From NCBI RefSeq assembly GCF_036785885.1, contig NC_092326.1:42432287-42496286 (forward strand): a stretch of 64,000 nt of DNA. The letters run 5' to 3'. Positions 46,589 to 60,353 of this stretch are shown here, piece after piece (position 1 is the stretch's first letter; every line of letters starts with the position of its first letter). A program made the translations under genes and the position numbers. Under the pieces are notes generated by a model, which saw only the letters and a list, made by a program, of their open reading frames with translations, was not told where the DNA came from and searched no databases. Source of the DNA: Coffea arabica (Eukaryota > Streptophyta > Magnoliopsida > Gentianales > Rubiaceae).

Positions 46589-48200
46589 GTTATACGTTAG
46601 CTTTTATATAAGCTTGCGTTTCACTTTTCTTTATTTATTATGTTGCCATTTTCTTCTCTTATCCGACCTTCTGTCTTGAGGACCCATCATTGTAAGAAGT
46701 GCTTAATAATTGACTGGCATGCCTGAAAGATGATCAGATAAATCTTTTGGTTGCACAAAATCATTTGCCATGAACTTTCCTCATTTCTGGATGAGCTTTT
46801 GGATGGTTTTCTCCTCCTGCTAATTTGGTTGATATATTTTGTCTTTGGGTGGATTCATTTGGTACGTAAAACTCCTGATGCAAATGTGGCTGGGGCCAAT
46901 TGATAGATAAAAGAATTGATCAAGGCCCTGAGAGCAGAAGGCTCCAAATTTCCGGTTTCAACGTTGTGTAGGTAGATTGTCCAAGAAATGCCATTATGCA
47001 TCTTGCTACATTGCTGCTCATGCTATCATCCTTGACATAACAGAGAGATTTAGCTTGTTTCAAAATTCCCCTCTGAAAACTCAGTTCAGACCTTGGGAAT
47101 AGATCGATGTCGGTGCCAGTTTCCAGTTGCATAAATAAACAACATCAGGCCAACGTTCTTCGTATGATCAACTCTCGATAAACACCGTGGTAAAGAAAAG
47201 GAAAAACAAAAAATCTCTTGAAATGCACGACGTACATGGCAGGTGAATCCATATGTTTAGTCTTGCTGAATATTTGCTTCTGGACGTACATGTTGGAACT
47301 GGAAAACAGTTAGGTATAGCTGTTATGACTTTACACGAGATATATCATATCTCAGAAACCAAGGAAAAGAAAGAGCTCTGGTTCTGATAAATGCCTTCAC
47401 TAGATATTATCCAATAAAAATATAAATGCACTTAGCTCTTTCCATTAACATTGAACTGAAACATTAAAGAAATAGCTACAAATTTTTTTGAAAAAAAATC
47501 CAAGTGCGAGCCAAAATAGTTGGCGACTACTGGGGCTGGCCTTGCATGCACGGCAGCCTGAGAAGCGCCAAAAAGAACATCGATCCCTCGATCACGAAGC
47601 AAAAAGGACTACCCCGACTGGGTCTGATATCCCTCTGCCGAGCTATGTATTACTCTGCAAAGACTAATCCGACATAATACAATCCACAAACAGCTCTGTA
47701 GGTCAAATGTCACGAGACACATCAGCTCAGTAATGTATTCAAGTTACTTTAACCACATATGCTTAGTTTCACATATGACCTAGAATGGAATCAATCTAAA
47801 GAATGCCAAACCAGAATATACATATGAAGAAAACCATCAAGGCTAAAGGCACCACGACAACTTATGTACATAACGCAGTTAAAGGTCAAAATGCTGAAAT
47901 AAACATCAGCACAACAAGCACTGCCTAGCTGCAGGAACTGCTTTTTGGTCACTTCCAGGTATCCATAAAAAGCCAACACATAATCAGCAACATGATTTTT
48001 CATAATTTACACTCACATATTGTGAGATCTTTGGTCTTCCTAATTGTCTTTTTACAGGCCAACTTATATGGCATACTTGAAATCCTCGGCAAGTATAGAC
48101 AATGTGGTTTGGCGGGTTTCACATATGATCAGGTTCACCCTTCCACTGTATACTTGTAGTAAGCAGTAAACACAAGTTCAACTGATGAGCTTAGGTATAT
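46589..48200. other. Convergent intergenic region, 3' UTRs
   Basis: This separates IBR1 (+) from the At1g16860-like gene (-) and presumably contains both 3' UTRs. A 70-codon minus-strand frame at 46920-47132 has no recognised domain. The stretch 47500-47660 is less AT-rich and may be a distal 3' UTR exon of the minus gene. No repeat identified. Confidence 0.4.
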
Positions 48201-51200
48201 CTATACAGGGATAACATCAGCAGTCTGACTTTCATCACATGTCAATACAAGACCTTCAACATAGGTCGGTAGAAGGCAGCGGGTCCACTGACAACCGGTT
48301 GATATGGGCTCTGTGGGTGGCACAATCATAAGCACATTTTCATGCCGACTGACAGTTCCCATGACACTTACAGTGCTTCCTTCTTTGATATAACTGCCAT
48401 ACAAGGAACAAATTCAGATCAACTTGGTGTCAAAAGCGATTGCGGTAAATAGAATACAAATCGCATCCAAACATGCAATCTACTAAAACACACTTCAAAA
48501 GCTCATCCATCTCACTATTCAGGTGGAATCTATATGGCCCCTCTAGATATTCTCCTTGTTGCGATATTGTTGCGATAAGCTAACACAAAGAGGTTTCCTT
48601 TCACTGTAGGTGATATGTTGAAACTTCTATTTCACCAACATACAAGCAAAGTAGCAATAAAGCTTCAAACCAGGTTGCTTCTTAGAAAATCGCTCAAGAC
48701 ATTCTTACATCTATTTCTGGCACATCAAAATCATTCCTTTCCAAATCCCATTCAAATAGTTTTTCTCCTCTCTACTCTACAGAACATATGTAGAATTTAT
48801 GCATGCATGTAGATAGGTAACACAAGTACGCTGATAACCGAAGACACGGGCATGTGAGATACATTAACTACATATAAGTTTCCTTTCCTCCCAAATTCAG
48901 ACAAATCATACACAATAATCCAAACAAAGTTCTATAAAAAGTACATAGTCGTGAAGCATTTTATATTGCCCACTTGAACTTCCTAAAACTAGTTACTTGC
49001 AGTATCTTTTCAGAAACAAAATGTAAAAGGAAAGCAGTTCAAAGTACAATCTTCTCATTATTTTGAAGTGATTAAGACATTAACTTCCATATAAAGGTTA
49101 TTTGTGAACCCTTTACAATATTTCCATGCATTTGGCAAGAATTTTTCCCCGTTATTTTAAATCCTCCAATTAAGCAATTTCCATATACAAACTACAACAT
49201 ATGCGTGTGTGTGAGTGTGTATAACCTTTAGAAAGATGCAATGTAGCATTTTATATATTCCACACTTTTGCTTAGAGATATGGTACTAGCAATACAAATT
49301 TAGAGATATGGTACTAGCAATACAAATTTAGACACCAAATTTCATCCATGGAATTGTGCATGGAAGGATAATAATTTAGTCGTTGGTCAAATTCATTTTT
49401 TGCCTCATCAACTAGCTGTAACAGAATTACAGAAATAACAACAGCAAAAAAGATTAATGAATTAGATTAACATGGAAAATCAAGAGAGCTGGAGCTCCCT
49501 TTCCCCAGTTTTTCAGGCATATACAAGTGAGAAACTCATTTAGAATTCTAAAGCCTTGCATGTGTTCCCAGAAACACGACAAAAATGCTGAAACAACAAT
49601 AATAGAAGTAGATCGTGAGACTGTTCATGATGTGTGCAAGTTGCGAAAAGTAGTATTAGCAATTAGGATACAGAACGAGAGTAGATTGCATGAATCAAAG
49701 CAATAACATGAATGAAAGAATCCAATCAATTTACAAACTTACCCTTCTCTAAGACGCATAATCCGGTCATCACTTGAGAGGCTTCGATCAGCAAGCCAGC
49801 GCAGAAAATTTGGAGATAATTCCTTGTTCCCTTTTGTTATATCAACAACCGTTGTTGGTTTGACCAATGGAGTTACCTTAGCTCCGTACCCAGCTTTCAC
49901 TAGAGCTCTTAAACCAGATTGGAAGTCCGAAATGTAAAAGTCAGCCACATATTTCTGTTAAAAGAGATGTAAGGTACAAGGTTATTGTAGCCGTAAAGCA
50001 GCAATAATTGTAACCTTCACATGCTATCACCCCAATAACAACTATTCTGAAGCTAAATACAGAAGATGCCGCCAACTGATTTCATGCTTGACTCTCGGTA
50101 TCAACTTATGTTGGATAACAATACTAAGACATTCAAACAATTAATTTCCTGATATTAGAACCAAAATAATGAACTGACCTCTGAATGTCTACATCCCCAT
50201 GAGAAAAAACGGTGTTTAGCATTTGCAGATTTTCCACCCCATCCCCTGTATTCATGCAATACTGTTGATGTATAAACACATCTTGGAACCCTCTGAAAAG
50301 AAGATTCAAGAGGAATACTTCCACAGGTGACGACCTACATACAGAAGTCATCAGGCAGCTCTTAGCTTCTGAAAGGATTAGGAAAAACCATGGAATGTTG
50401 TTACAATTTGACATCTGCATACTTGCTATATAGAATTCAACTGTAAGCACAGCACAATGATAGCTACATTTTGTAGAACACATCTCCAGTGACACTCAAC
50501 TATGTCCTTACCATTTGAATGCCTCAAATCAGAAATGACAATAGATGAAGTATTCACAATAGGAGGACAGACTTCCACACACATGATGAATAAAACTCAG
50601 AGACTAGGAGGGACGTATCACCAATGTTACTTACCAATGAGATTACTTTTCAAAAAGTAATCTCACTGCATCCTCATCTCCGGAAGGATTCATATTCTAA
50701 AGGAAATGCTTAAGAAAAAAAGTAGATTTAAGGTAACAAACCTCAAATTGTGGGGTGGGGGAGGGGAGAAGGAGATGCTGGGGTGAATCAATTTTGGAGA
50801 TATATATTAGAAATAGCAACATTAATTTGTGGCAGATAATACTAGCCAGATTTCTAAGCTTTCTTGGACGAGAGGAAAAGGAAATATCTGAAGAAAATGA
50901 GCGTCGACAGAAACTTTTATGCTTCTAAAAAGTATGAAAACCGGAAGTCAACCAATAGTTTATATAAACAAAAATTACAGCAATTAATGAAATAAGCCCT
51001 GATTCCTGAGTTCGGACATATAGTAATAACCGGAATTTTTTTCTTTACAAATGGCACATAGCGACAGCAGAATAAAAGTCCTTTAGCCTCACCATGCCAT
51101 ATGTAATGATGCTACTCGACTACAGAAAAATCCACGAAGAGAGAACATTAGATTGTTGGAATTTATTGACAAGCACTTTGTAAATGAATGTAAAATATCT

Positions 51201-52715
51201 CGACCAATCATGAGAAGGCCAATCAGTTCACGGACATTTTTTCTCGGAAAAAGTAACTAGAACACTTTCTAGGAGAAGAATACAGAACATATACTTAAAA
51301 CTCCTAGTTTTAAGCCAATCATTTTCTTTCTTCCCAATCACTAAAGATATGTCTGAATTACGTCTAACTTCGACAAACAGAACATCCAACTGCCTTAAAC
51401 CGACAAGCCGCCGAAACAATTAGCAATTAATACAATTATTCTGCTTTCCAATGGTAATGCAACAATCCACACAATCAGAAGCCAATCAGTAAATTCTTAC
51501 TCATTTGATATTCGAAAGAAATCATAACTAGTTCCAAACCTAGCATTATTTTTTTGCTATGCCTTGAACGTTCAAAACCCTCCAACAAAAATTGGCAAAA
51601 TTCAAATGCCTGCAAACACAGTCACATCACATTCTGCATGAGATATCTACAAAAGAAGACCTTCAGGGTTAAATTTGTCAATTGACAACAAATTAGCAAC
51701 ACAATAAAAGAGGGGGGGGGGGGTTGGGGGAACATGCAGGAACCACAATTACCCCCTCTATACAATAAAAGAACCACCACTAATAAACCCACACTAAACA
51801 AAAATGAATCCCCAAGTAAATAATAGAATAAAAACTCAAACAAACTCGATTAACCATCAATAAAATAATAAGACATTGCAATTAAAAAAAATTCAAAAAT
51901 TGAGAAATTACCCCCGTGACCTTGACGTACTGCCCATCCACGGCACCTCTCAGCTCAGCGTCCGGGTATCTCCTTAAATATCCTAATAACCCTCTCTTCT
52001 TGTAGGCAAAATTCCACAAAAGGATGACCAAAACCGGAGCCAAAACCCCCGCCACGGCCAACAAGATAACCGACTTCTTCACCGCCACCATTAAAAACGC
52101 CCCCACCACCAAACCCATCACCACCACTATAAAAAACACCCACATTGCCGCCCGCGAAACCCTGAACCCGTACCTGCCGTCCTGGCTCAAGCTAGTGACG
52201 GCGGAACCGTAAGCAGGTTTAGTGGTCGGTCCAGCATGCGGCTCGAGCTGGCCAGACCGACCGCTTCGGGCACCGGCGGCACTGGTGGCCAATGGCCCAG
52301 AGGTAATCAGCCCTGTGGGCTGAATCGGGGTCACGGGCCCGGAAAAGGAGGAGGAGGAAGAGGTGTACCTCTTGGGCGGCATGGGGCCGGAGTTACCGGA
52401 TTTCTGGCCCAATGGGCCTGAGTTCGGGCCGGATCTGAGAGATCCACTGTTGTGCTGCGAGGACGAGGAGTGCCTCGACGAGGGCTTCAGAGGAGGTGGA
52501 GCCCCGGAGGGATGGGGATGGGGGTGGTGGTCCCCGGCTGCGGCGGTGAAGTCGATGCCGTACATTTTCCCCAGCTCGCCGGATTTCTTAACGTCGCCCC
52601 CCGTGTAGGGGACGGCGCGGGAAGCCATTGTTGGCTGCCGCTCTTTCAGCTGTTCGGGCCTACCGGATACGTACAACCCATTGCTCAGCTGGTGCGACCC
52701 GGTCCGACCACTCAT
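48201..52715 (-). CDS. At1g16860-type uncharacterised membrane protein, four exons
   Basis: Exons on the minus strand: 51912-52715, 50179-50334, 49743-49954, 48201-48393, giving 1365 nt and 454 residues with GT-AG junctions and continuous phase. The Arabidopsis relatives At1g16860/At1g78880 are of similar size. The N-terminal ~185 residues are a low-complexity Ser/Gly/Pro/His region with many SGP repeats. Two adjacent hydrophobic helices follow at about 188-240 (VFFIVVVMGLVVGAFL and ILLAVAGVLAPVLVILL), then a cytosolic-looking globular part with YVKVTGVVTCG and YVADFYISDFQSG, ending ADVIPV. Function is not known; old annotations linking it to ubiquitin proteases have no visible catalytic motif behind them. 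The start at 52715 is supported by the conserved MSGRTGSHQL opening. Confidence 0.9.
51711..51723. repeat. Poly(G) run in the first intron of the At1g16860-like gene
   Basis: About 13 G's close to the exon 1 donor of the minus-strand gene. Similar homopolymers occur at 30208, 38261, 53530 (C) and 62318 (C). Confidence 0.5.
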
Positions 52716-54430
52716 CTTTCCTTTCCTTCTCTCTTTTTTTTTTTTTTTTTCTTTTCTTTTGATTATATAAATTCAAGCTTCTCTGAACGACCTTTGCTAG
52801 GTTCTTTCTTTCCCTTTTTTTTTCTGCTTTGATTTATATGTTTTAGTTTTTGGTTTTTTTTGTTTTTGTTTTTGTTTTGGTTTGGGAGAGTTTTCAAGCA
52901 CAGTTGCGAAGAAAAGAGTATAGTGAGAGTGAGAGTGAGAGTGTGAGTGAGTGTGTTTCGGTGAGACTTGAGAGAGAGTCAGGGGAGAGGAGGGTGACGT
53001 CAGGAGGGAGGGTGTTCGTGTGAAAAGACAAAACAGGGGCTGTGATTTGTGATAAGGACATGTTTGTCCACGTCCGGCGTCTACTCTCCGGTCTTTATTG
53101 TCATGTATATATACAATACAATAGAAAGGTCATCAGTTACTCATCAGTATCAAATCAAAGAAGTAGGCAAATGAGTAGTGCATACGCTGCTGCGCTCTGG
53201 CAAAGCATGAAACCAGTTTGTGTTTTGTTTTTATTTTGGGTTGTTGGCTGTAATTTCCGGGTTTTGGTTGTTTGCGTCGGTGACAATTTGGGTTAAGGGG
53301 TAGGGTCAGGGATTTTAAACCTTCAGATCTTTGAAGGGATCCATGTGGTGCTTGGGTCCCAAATTGTAGAGTGGGGTCCTTTTTATTTTTTTTTAACCCA
53401 TGGAATCCTGTGGAAAATGAGAGATATTTTATTGTGAAAGAGGAATCCATGGCTATGATGGAATGGTAGTTCGGAGCTGCCGACCATCCCTTTCATCCTA
53501 GGCATTTCTCAATTAAACTGACTGAGCGACCCCCCCCCCCCCCCATCCAAACCATGCACAGGATTGATTGATTGTTTACATTTTACTGGTAGGTAGGTAG
53601 GATTTACTTGGCTTTGAAAGTTGGATTAAAATTTACAACTCGTTTAATAAGCAGTAGCAGTGTGATATCTCAATCTTAGCTACTACAACATCAAGCCCTA
53701 TTTTATTTCGCGTGCTTAGAATGCTAAGTACCATTAGTACATTACCTAGTCCAATGCTTTGATGATGATGGATAGACGGACGCCTTTGCTTTCTAACAAA
53801 ATTCAGGAGTTGGTCAATTAAGCTGAGCACGTACATATATCTTTGGAAAGAAAAATGTACTCCCTCCTCTCCTCCTCCGTTTCAATTATTCAGTCGGAAT
53901 TCAATTTTTTAAAAATAGTGATTTGATTGTGATGATCGTGCTTATCTTTTCAATTTTATCTCCTGCAAAAGAAAAAAAAAAAAGGAATTATATTAGAAAG
54001 AAAGAGGAATGTTTTGAAACGTCCCAAAAAATATGATACTTTCCATGGAAAATATTTGCACCACGTTTCGAGGAATTTGAAGGGGTTGGTTGGTGTCTCC
54101 ATCAATAATACTCCGTTCTGCAGTAGTAGTGACTAGGGTCAATTATATATAGTTATTCAAATGCGACTGATCCAATGCGGTGGTAAAACGTCAACCAGGT
54201 ATGGTGCTGGTGTCTTTTGAGGGAGCCTGGCAGATGTTTAACAAATCCAGCACCGATTCCATTTCCATTAAGATCAAAATTCTTTGGAAACTATATAAAA
54301 CTCTCTTGTTTTCAAGTAGTATAATTGATGTCACCATCAGATCTAGCAATAAACAAGGCAGCGGTGGGTGATCCTTTGCTTTCTTAAGAAAGCTTAGGCT
54401 CGCAGAGCCTCTCATTTGGCGCATGCCGTC
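52716..54430. other. 5' leader and upstream region of the At1g16860-like gene
   Basis: On the minus strand, 52716-53000 is a purine-rich (AG/GAG) leader, visible here as CT-runs near the ATG and gagagt repeats near 52925-52990. A TATA-like tatatata at about 53106-53113 could be its TATA box. Beyond this are a poly(C) run near 53530 and anonymous sequence, with no gene recognised to 54430. Confidence 0.4.
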
Positions 54431-56430
54431 GTATATTTATAACGCACAATTAATGCACCGGCTTCTTTGTGCTGTAGTTTACTATGTCACATATCCCGGC
54501 GTCAAACCATGTCCATATTTTCTTTTCCAATTGTCAGAAAACCGGAGACTCCTCCACACCCTGGATGGCTGGCCATATCAAACCCTCTCCTAAACGTCTG
54601 ATGATGACCGGCAGTTGTGAGGGCTTGCACCGCTCCGCCGCAATCACAACTTACTGCTGAGTGAGCCTAAGCAGAGGACGGCAATCTCCTCTCGTACATG
54701 GTCAAGAATTAGCACGCAGTCAATTCAATAATATGCTATCGATAAGGAGACAAGTGCAACAATAATGCTGTCTTCAATACCATTATCTGGAATGGATCAC
54801 TCGTTGCAAGCAAATGCACGAAGCCACTAACCTATCGGGCCTCTTAGACACAGAATCCATGATCTTTATTTACCGGAATTCAGAGTGAAAAGTGAAACCG
54901 GAGCAAAGGCAGCAAGCTGTCAACGCTATCAAGTTGATTTCAACGGTGCCAAGGCCGATGAAAAGATGTTCTCAATCGTTTCGTCTTTCTGACTTGATGC
55001 GGATACTAATTAATACTGCCTAAAACTGCTTCTCCCTACATTTGCACCGGTTTATTGCCTTTTTCCACGGTAACCCGTACAAAGTTCGACGCTATCAGTA
55101 CGCAGAATCTGATATCTCTCTATAACCAAACCCCGGAAATGCAGATCCAGCGTTACATAGAATGGTGAGACCAGCATCCTAATGATCAAAAACCAAATGA
55201 AACTGATACTAACGATGCCTGCTTATGCAACCTGGCCGCAGTATATAGGTCAAACTTCCTTCCCTTTCCAGCTACAAGTTACGCAAAGAATGAACACTCG
55301 TGTGCAGAAGTAAAAGTTCAATTACTAAATTTAACCACAAAAGCTCTGTACCTGTTCCTGTTCAGTGACAAGAAGCATCAAGGACATGCTCTGAACTGGT
55401 ACGTAAAAAAATTTTGGAACCTCGGACTACATGTTTAATACCTCAGCAAATGATTGAAGCAAAAGTGGGACATAATCAGCATCCCCACGTGCATCAATCA
55501 GATCAAAAATCAAGCCTCATGATGAATCTAGATTCTGCTGTCTAAACACCTAATTGTAACGTTCTTCACTTCTAGATGAAAACCCCATGCTTTCATCCTC
55601 TGTAGATTCGTCAGTTCCACAGCTCAGAAAACGTCATTCAATTTTGATACCCCCAAACTTTCACGTGTTAAAAAGAGGAAATTGACAAGAAGAAACAGTC
55701 CCAAATTAACATTCTTCTGTACGTTGATACCGAAACCATTATATTGCAGCCAACAACCTCAAATACTTTCTAAGTTCTCAATTGTAATTTTGCAGCTCAC
55801 CAGATGCTAATATGTTAGCAACAATCTATTAATTTCAGCCAATTAATGGGTTCCCATCTGCAGACAAATATTTTACCGATTCTCAAAAATAATGACGAGG
55901 GAAGATGTATAAAATTCACCAAAACGAAGAAAAACTAAATTTATTGGGGGGAAAAAGGGAGGCGGATCGGTATCAGTTAATAATTAACGAAATGAGGTCC
56001 GACTAATCGAAGCAAAATAGCGCTATCTGCTCATACCCACAGAAACAACGATTACGCTGCCGAAATTCGAAAATGGAGAATAAACGTACCTTCAAAGATT
56101 GAGAGCTACAGAAGATATTTAAAAAAGTTCGATCGTGATTCAAATAGGGAGATAGGAAGTCATCATCAGGAAAATAAGTACACTACCGAGTAGTAGTAGC
56201 AGTTTAAATCTGTACGGAAAATGAAGATGAAGAAAACCGAACCTTCCGGAAGAATATTAGGATCGTGGAGAGGAAAGCAAGTAAAATTTGTTACCGATAA
56301 ACGAATCGATTTTGCAATTTGCAGCAGCGATTTTACAAGGAAGGAAGATGAATTTACGGGCGGGAGCTCAGAAGGTCGCTGGGAGTTTGTCAAATTACCG
56401 TCTACTCCTCGGCAGTTTAGTCTTTTCCTT
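54431..56430 (-). other. Possible minus-strand spliced transcript, not resolved
   Basis: From 56430 down to 56090 the minus strand reads like a plant 5' leader exon: mixed composition, a tiny uORF (MMTSYLPI) and a strong gtacgt donor at 56089-56088. Further down are two short frames with protein-like composition. One (55550-55633) contains GTDESTEDES and GFSSRSEERYN before a stop. The other (about 55410-55510) contains DARGDADYVPLLLQSF. I could not join them into one gene, and the conserved-peptide families I considered do not fit. It could be a long non-coding RNA, an eroded gene, or a leader with short ORFs. Confidence 0.3.
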
Positions 56431-56936
56431 CTTTTTTTTTTTTTTTGGGGATAAAAACCTTTTCTTTTCTTGAATAGTCTTGAAATGAATTTTTTGTATC
56501 GCAATTTTCTAGCTACACATAAAAAATTCTGAATAATTTCTACATGCAACGAACATAATTGACAGTTTGCAATGTTTATCTTACTATCCGTGATAGGTGT
56601 AGTCTTTTTTTTTTTTTTTTTTTTATCAATAGAAAAGTAGATTGTAAAGTAAGAATGTAGGATGTTAAAGAGTGAGATAAAACATATAATCTTTTTTTAT
56701 TAAGAAAAATTTTTCATTTTCTTCAAATTTAGACAATTATACGATCTAGTGTGATAAAATAAACTAATGGGATAAGCACATCTCATGGATGTGCAAATTA
56801 AAACAAAGTTTTTTTTTTTTTAACAAGAGAATGGTAAGAGATTTTTTTTTTCTTAACAACAAAGGTAGAAGTTATTAGAAGTTTGATTTGCCAAAAGAAA
56901 AGACGAAAAAAGAAGAAGAGTTATTGGAAGTTAAAA
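56431..56936. other. AT-rich intergenic DNA
   Basis: Poly(T) runs and AT-rich sequence up to the Helitron 5' end. No gene seen. Confidence 0.4.
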
Positions 56937-59682
56937 TCTATATCTATATGTATTCAGGAAGGGATTTTTAGCAGAAACCCTCTCAATGACCTCTAAATTT
57001 CTCATTCTTTTTTCTAGATTTTTGTATTTATTTTAATACATAAAATGTAGTGGGTTATAACCCACCTTATCACCCATCAATATTCCCACTATCTCACTCC
57101 CACTATCCCACTATCTTAACTCATCCTATAACCACTCCTACAAATTCTCTATTCCCACTATCCCACTATCTCACCCCCACTCTCTCTCATTTTCTTATTT
57201 GTTTTTTGTTCTCTATTCATTTTGTAAATATATTGATTTTGTTTATTTTATGAGCAGTAATGGAAGATATTATGTGTAGAGACTTTAGCAAAACTCAACC
57301 TTCTTGCGGAGAATTGGAGGTATATTCTTGCCAACTTAATTTTTCAGGTCAGTCCCCTCTGCCTTTTAAGTATGTTTTGCTTTTGCTTTACTTTTTATCA
57401 TGAATGATATTGCATTGATTTTCTGATCATCCATTATTTCTGAAATTTTTTTACAAAATCCTATGAACGGTTGTTTGCTTATTGTTACACTGTAAAGCAA
57501 AGATAGTCAATAGTGAGATAAAATATAAACACAAAATCACAATCGCATTTCTAACATAAGGTATTGCTTGCTTATATAATTGCGAATGGTATAGATTCAT
57601 GATTGAGGGTTTTACTATTTCTAACATAAATTGTATATTATAAAATTTATTTGTTTGTATTACTGAAATTTTTTTAATTATTTTTATTGCACATTTATCA
57701 CATAAAAAAGGTGTTACGATAGTTATTTTCATAATTTTATTCCAAAAATGATCGTGCATGAAATAAAAAAAATATTTTTTTGATAATAAAAAATAATTAA
57801 AAATGGTTTATAATTAGAGAAAAACAATTCAGATACTACTAATAACTAAGGCACTATACTCCCATTATTAAAATTGGATTAATTTTTAATTTCGTCAGAA
57901 ATTCTTTTGGCAAAATTGCATTCTAGCCTTTCTTTTCTTTATCATTTTCTCTCTGCATTGACTGCAATAATTTTCACTTCACTTTTAATGGTTGGCCTTT
58001 CAAAATTGGTAGAAAGAGAGTTTATTAACATTCAAATAACTGTTCTATGTTGCATCTTTTTGAGATGCTAAAGAAGGCATGAAACTTCTTGAAGGATGGT
58101 ATCCTACTTTTTAGAGTTTGAATCACAATATTACCTTCATTTTTTATATTTTTGTATTTTTGCATCCACTGGATTAGAAAAAACGCGTCCTTCTAAACTT
58201 GGATAATGTTCAGTAGTGATGCCAAAGACCTAACGATATCTATATGAAAAAAAAAACCCAAGGGACATAATTATATATCATACCAGATATCAGGAAATTG
58301 CACAAAAGAAATAATCCTGACTCATATTTCGGCGCTCTACCTGACTCAAGACAGTGATTTAAAAAAAAAATCTGGTTTCTCTTGGTATTTGAAAAATTCT
58401 GAATTCTAACTGAACTTAAACCAAAAGAATAAATTAAAAATTATAGAGGCTGCCAAATTAAAAGACAATGTTGAATTGGATATTAAAAGATGGTTTAAAC
58501 ATAGTAGGGACTACGAACCAAAATATTTGAAAAACAATTCTGTATCCAAAAAATAAAAAAAAAATCTACAAGAACAAACTCATTTTCCCAAAAAAAAAAA
58601 AAAGAAAATAAGCCTATAAGAACATACGCCCTTTTCCAAATTTAATATTTTATCTATATTATGAACATATTATAAACTAATACATTCCTTTTTATTTAAT
58701 ATTAAAAATTGATTTTAAATATACAAGTGATAGCAGAGGGAATGAAGCAGTTAGCGACATGTGAAAAAACCGAAAAGGACAAAAGCAATTAGAGGGATGA
58801 TTTTGCACAAAATTCATGGGTTAAAGTGCAATTTGAGGTATAGATGGGAGGCATTTTAGTGCATTTATTGGTTTGTTTTCAATAAGTGGTAATTGGTTTT
58901 GCGGGATTTAGGGGGTCTACATATACCAAAATATATTTATATAGGGATTACTTCATTAACTATGAGTGCTAATAACAATTCCATTGGTGCGTAATTTTCA
59001 TTTGATTACAATACAATTGTATTAAATTCTATTGATGCTACTTCTATATTAACTATTGTATTTTTTTGTTAACAATTCTCATACAATGTATCACTTACTA
59101 CACATAAAATAAATACAAAAACTATTTATTTTTGATTTAATATATATATTTTTTCTAGATCAAAAAAATGAAAATATTGCCTCTCTTCAAGTTCGACAGC
59201 CATCCGCATCACCAATACTTTTGCGTGATCATGGTAAATATACAGTTTTTTATATCGTCAAAGATCGTGCATTTTCATTTGTAGTACATACTCCACAAAA
59301 TTCAACATAGTTAATTAAATTATCAATTTTGGCTTTCGTACTAAAAGTGGATTGGTGTGAAGAGTGTTCGCACCTTCAAGAAAGATTATCAAATCGAATG
59401 CTTAGTATTTGTAAGTATTTCATTTTAACAACATTCAATTGCATTCATTTGTAGAAATATATCATTCCCTTTTTTAATATAAATTTTAATTTTTTTTTCA
59501 GGATCCATCTTTCGAAAAAAGACAGTTCTTGAATGATATACACATTCTATTATATTTCAAACTATTGTTAAACAGATATTACATTTAAATTTTGTTGGTT
59601 CAATTTTTTCACCTTTAGTTGTTCACCATTTTATTTTTTTCAATAATATCAGCACCGTGCGTAGCACGGGTATTCACACTAG
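56937..59682 (+). mobile_element. Non-autonomous Helitron
   Basis: The 3' terminus is clear: the hairpin ccgtgc-gta-gcacgg at 59655-59669, then 9-12 bp later CTAG at 59679-59682, followed by T. The 5' end is placed at tctatatctatatg (56937), preceded by A, so the insertion is between A and T as Helitrons require and no target duplication exists. The length is about 2.75 kb. I see no Rep/helicase frame, so it is non-autonomous. The interior contains a low-complexity cccactatc-repeat block (57060-57180) and short exon-like pieces. The 5' end is less certain than the 3' end. Confidence 0.75.
57260..59503 (+). CDS. Hypothetical spliced short ORF inside the Helitron
   Basis: Four pieces with GT-AG borders keep one frame: 57260-57347 (MEDIMCRDFSK...), 59159-59233 (DQKNENIASLQV...), 59348-59410 (VDWCEECSHLQERL...), and an acceptor at 59501 after which the first bases complete a TGA stop. 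The product would be about 76 residues with a CEEC motif. I do not recognise the family. It may be a gene fragment carried by the Helitron or a chance arrangement; the 1.8 kb first intron weakens the case. Confidence 0.3.
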
Positions 59683-60353
59683 TTGAATAAGTATTATTGG
59701 TTTGTTTTGGTAGTTATATGTATAAATTTCTTACTTATTTGAGAGTACAAGATGAAAAACAAATAATCACAAAAAATTTTGATACCAAAGATAATGACTC
59801 ATGCTCTAAAGATAAAGATGGTAAATACAACATGTGGGAAAAACAATTTCTTTTCTTTTTTTTTTATCCGTTTATTTTTCGTATTATTTTTGGGATCCGG
59901 CCAATGTAAAGTGTTACTCGAGAGGTGAGAAACTGAGAACCCCAAACGAGACCAAAATTTTAGCCACTTAAGGGCCTAAAAGCCCAAACCCTTTGTGGGC
60001 TCTTATGCGTGGATCATCATAGGTAGTTGCCTGTCTGCGCAATCCAATTTCTATAGTATCCTCTTTCACACAACGATACCACAAATTGAAATTGGCAACT
60101 GCCATTTTCCCTTTGTTTTGTTTTGGTTTCCACTTTTAAAATTCCTATAGATGAATGCAAATTAAGCAAGATCTTTGCAGCTTTAGGTAAACAAGTGCCT
60201 TAACGTCTCCTTGCCTATTGGTTAGTTCACCGCAAAATATGATTCATTCCATTTTATTCTATTCTCATGCCTAAATAGATTTCCAAAAGTTGCCAACCTT
60301 GTCACCTTGCAAAACAATCCTCGGACGAAGGACTACGCACTGTTAGGCCTTTT
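59683..60353. other. Intergenic, no gene recognised
   Basis: AT-rich sequence with a 70-codon frame at 59697-59909 that has no domain. Nothing else identified. Confidence 0.4.

Noticed and set aside
54690-54720. TAS3-like tasiARF site on the minus strand (ttcttgaccatgtacgag)
   Set aside because: It shares only the first nine bases plus scattered matches with tasiARF, and no miR390 target sites flank it.
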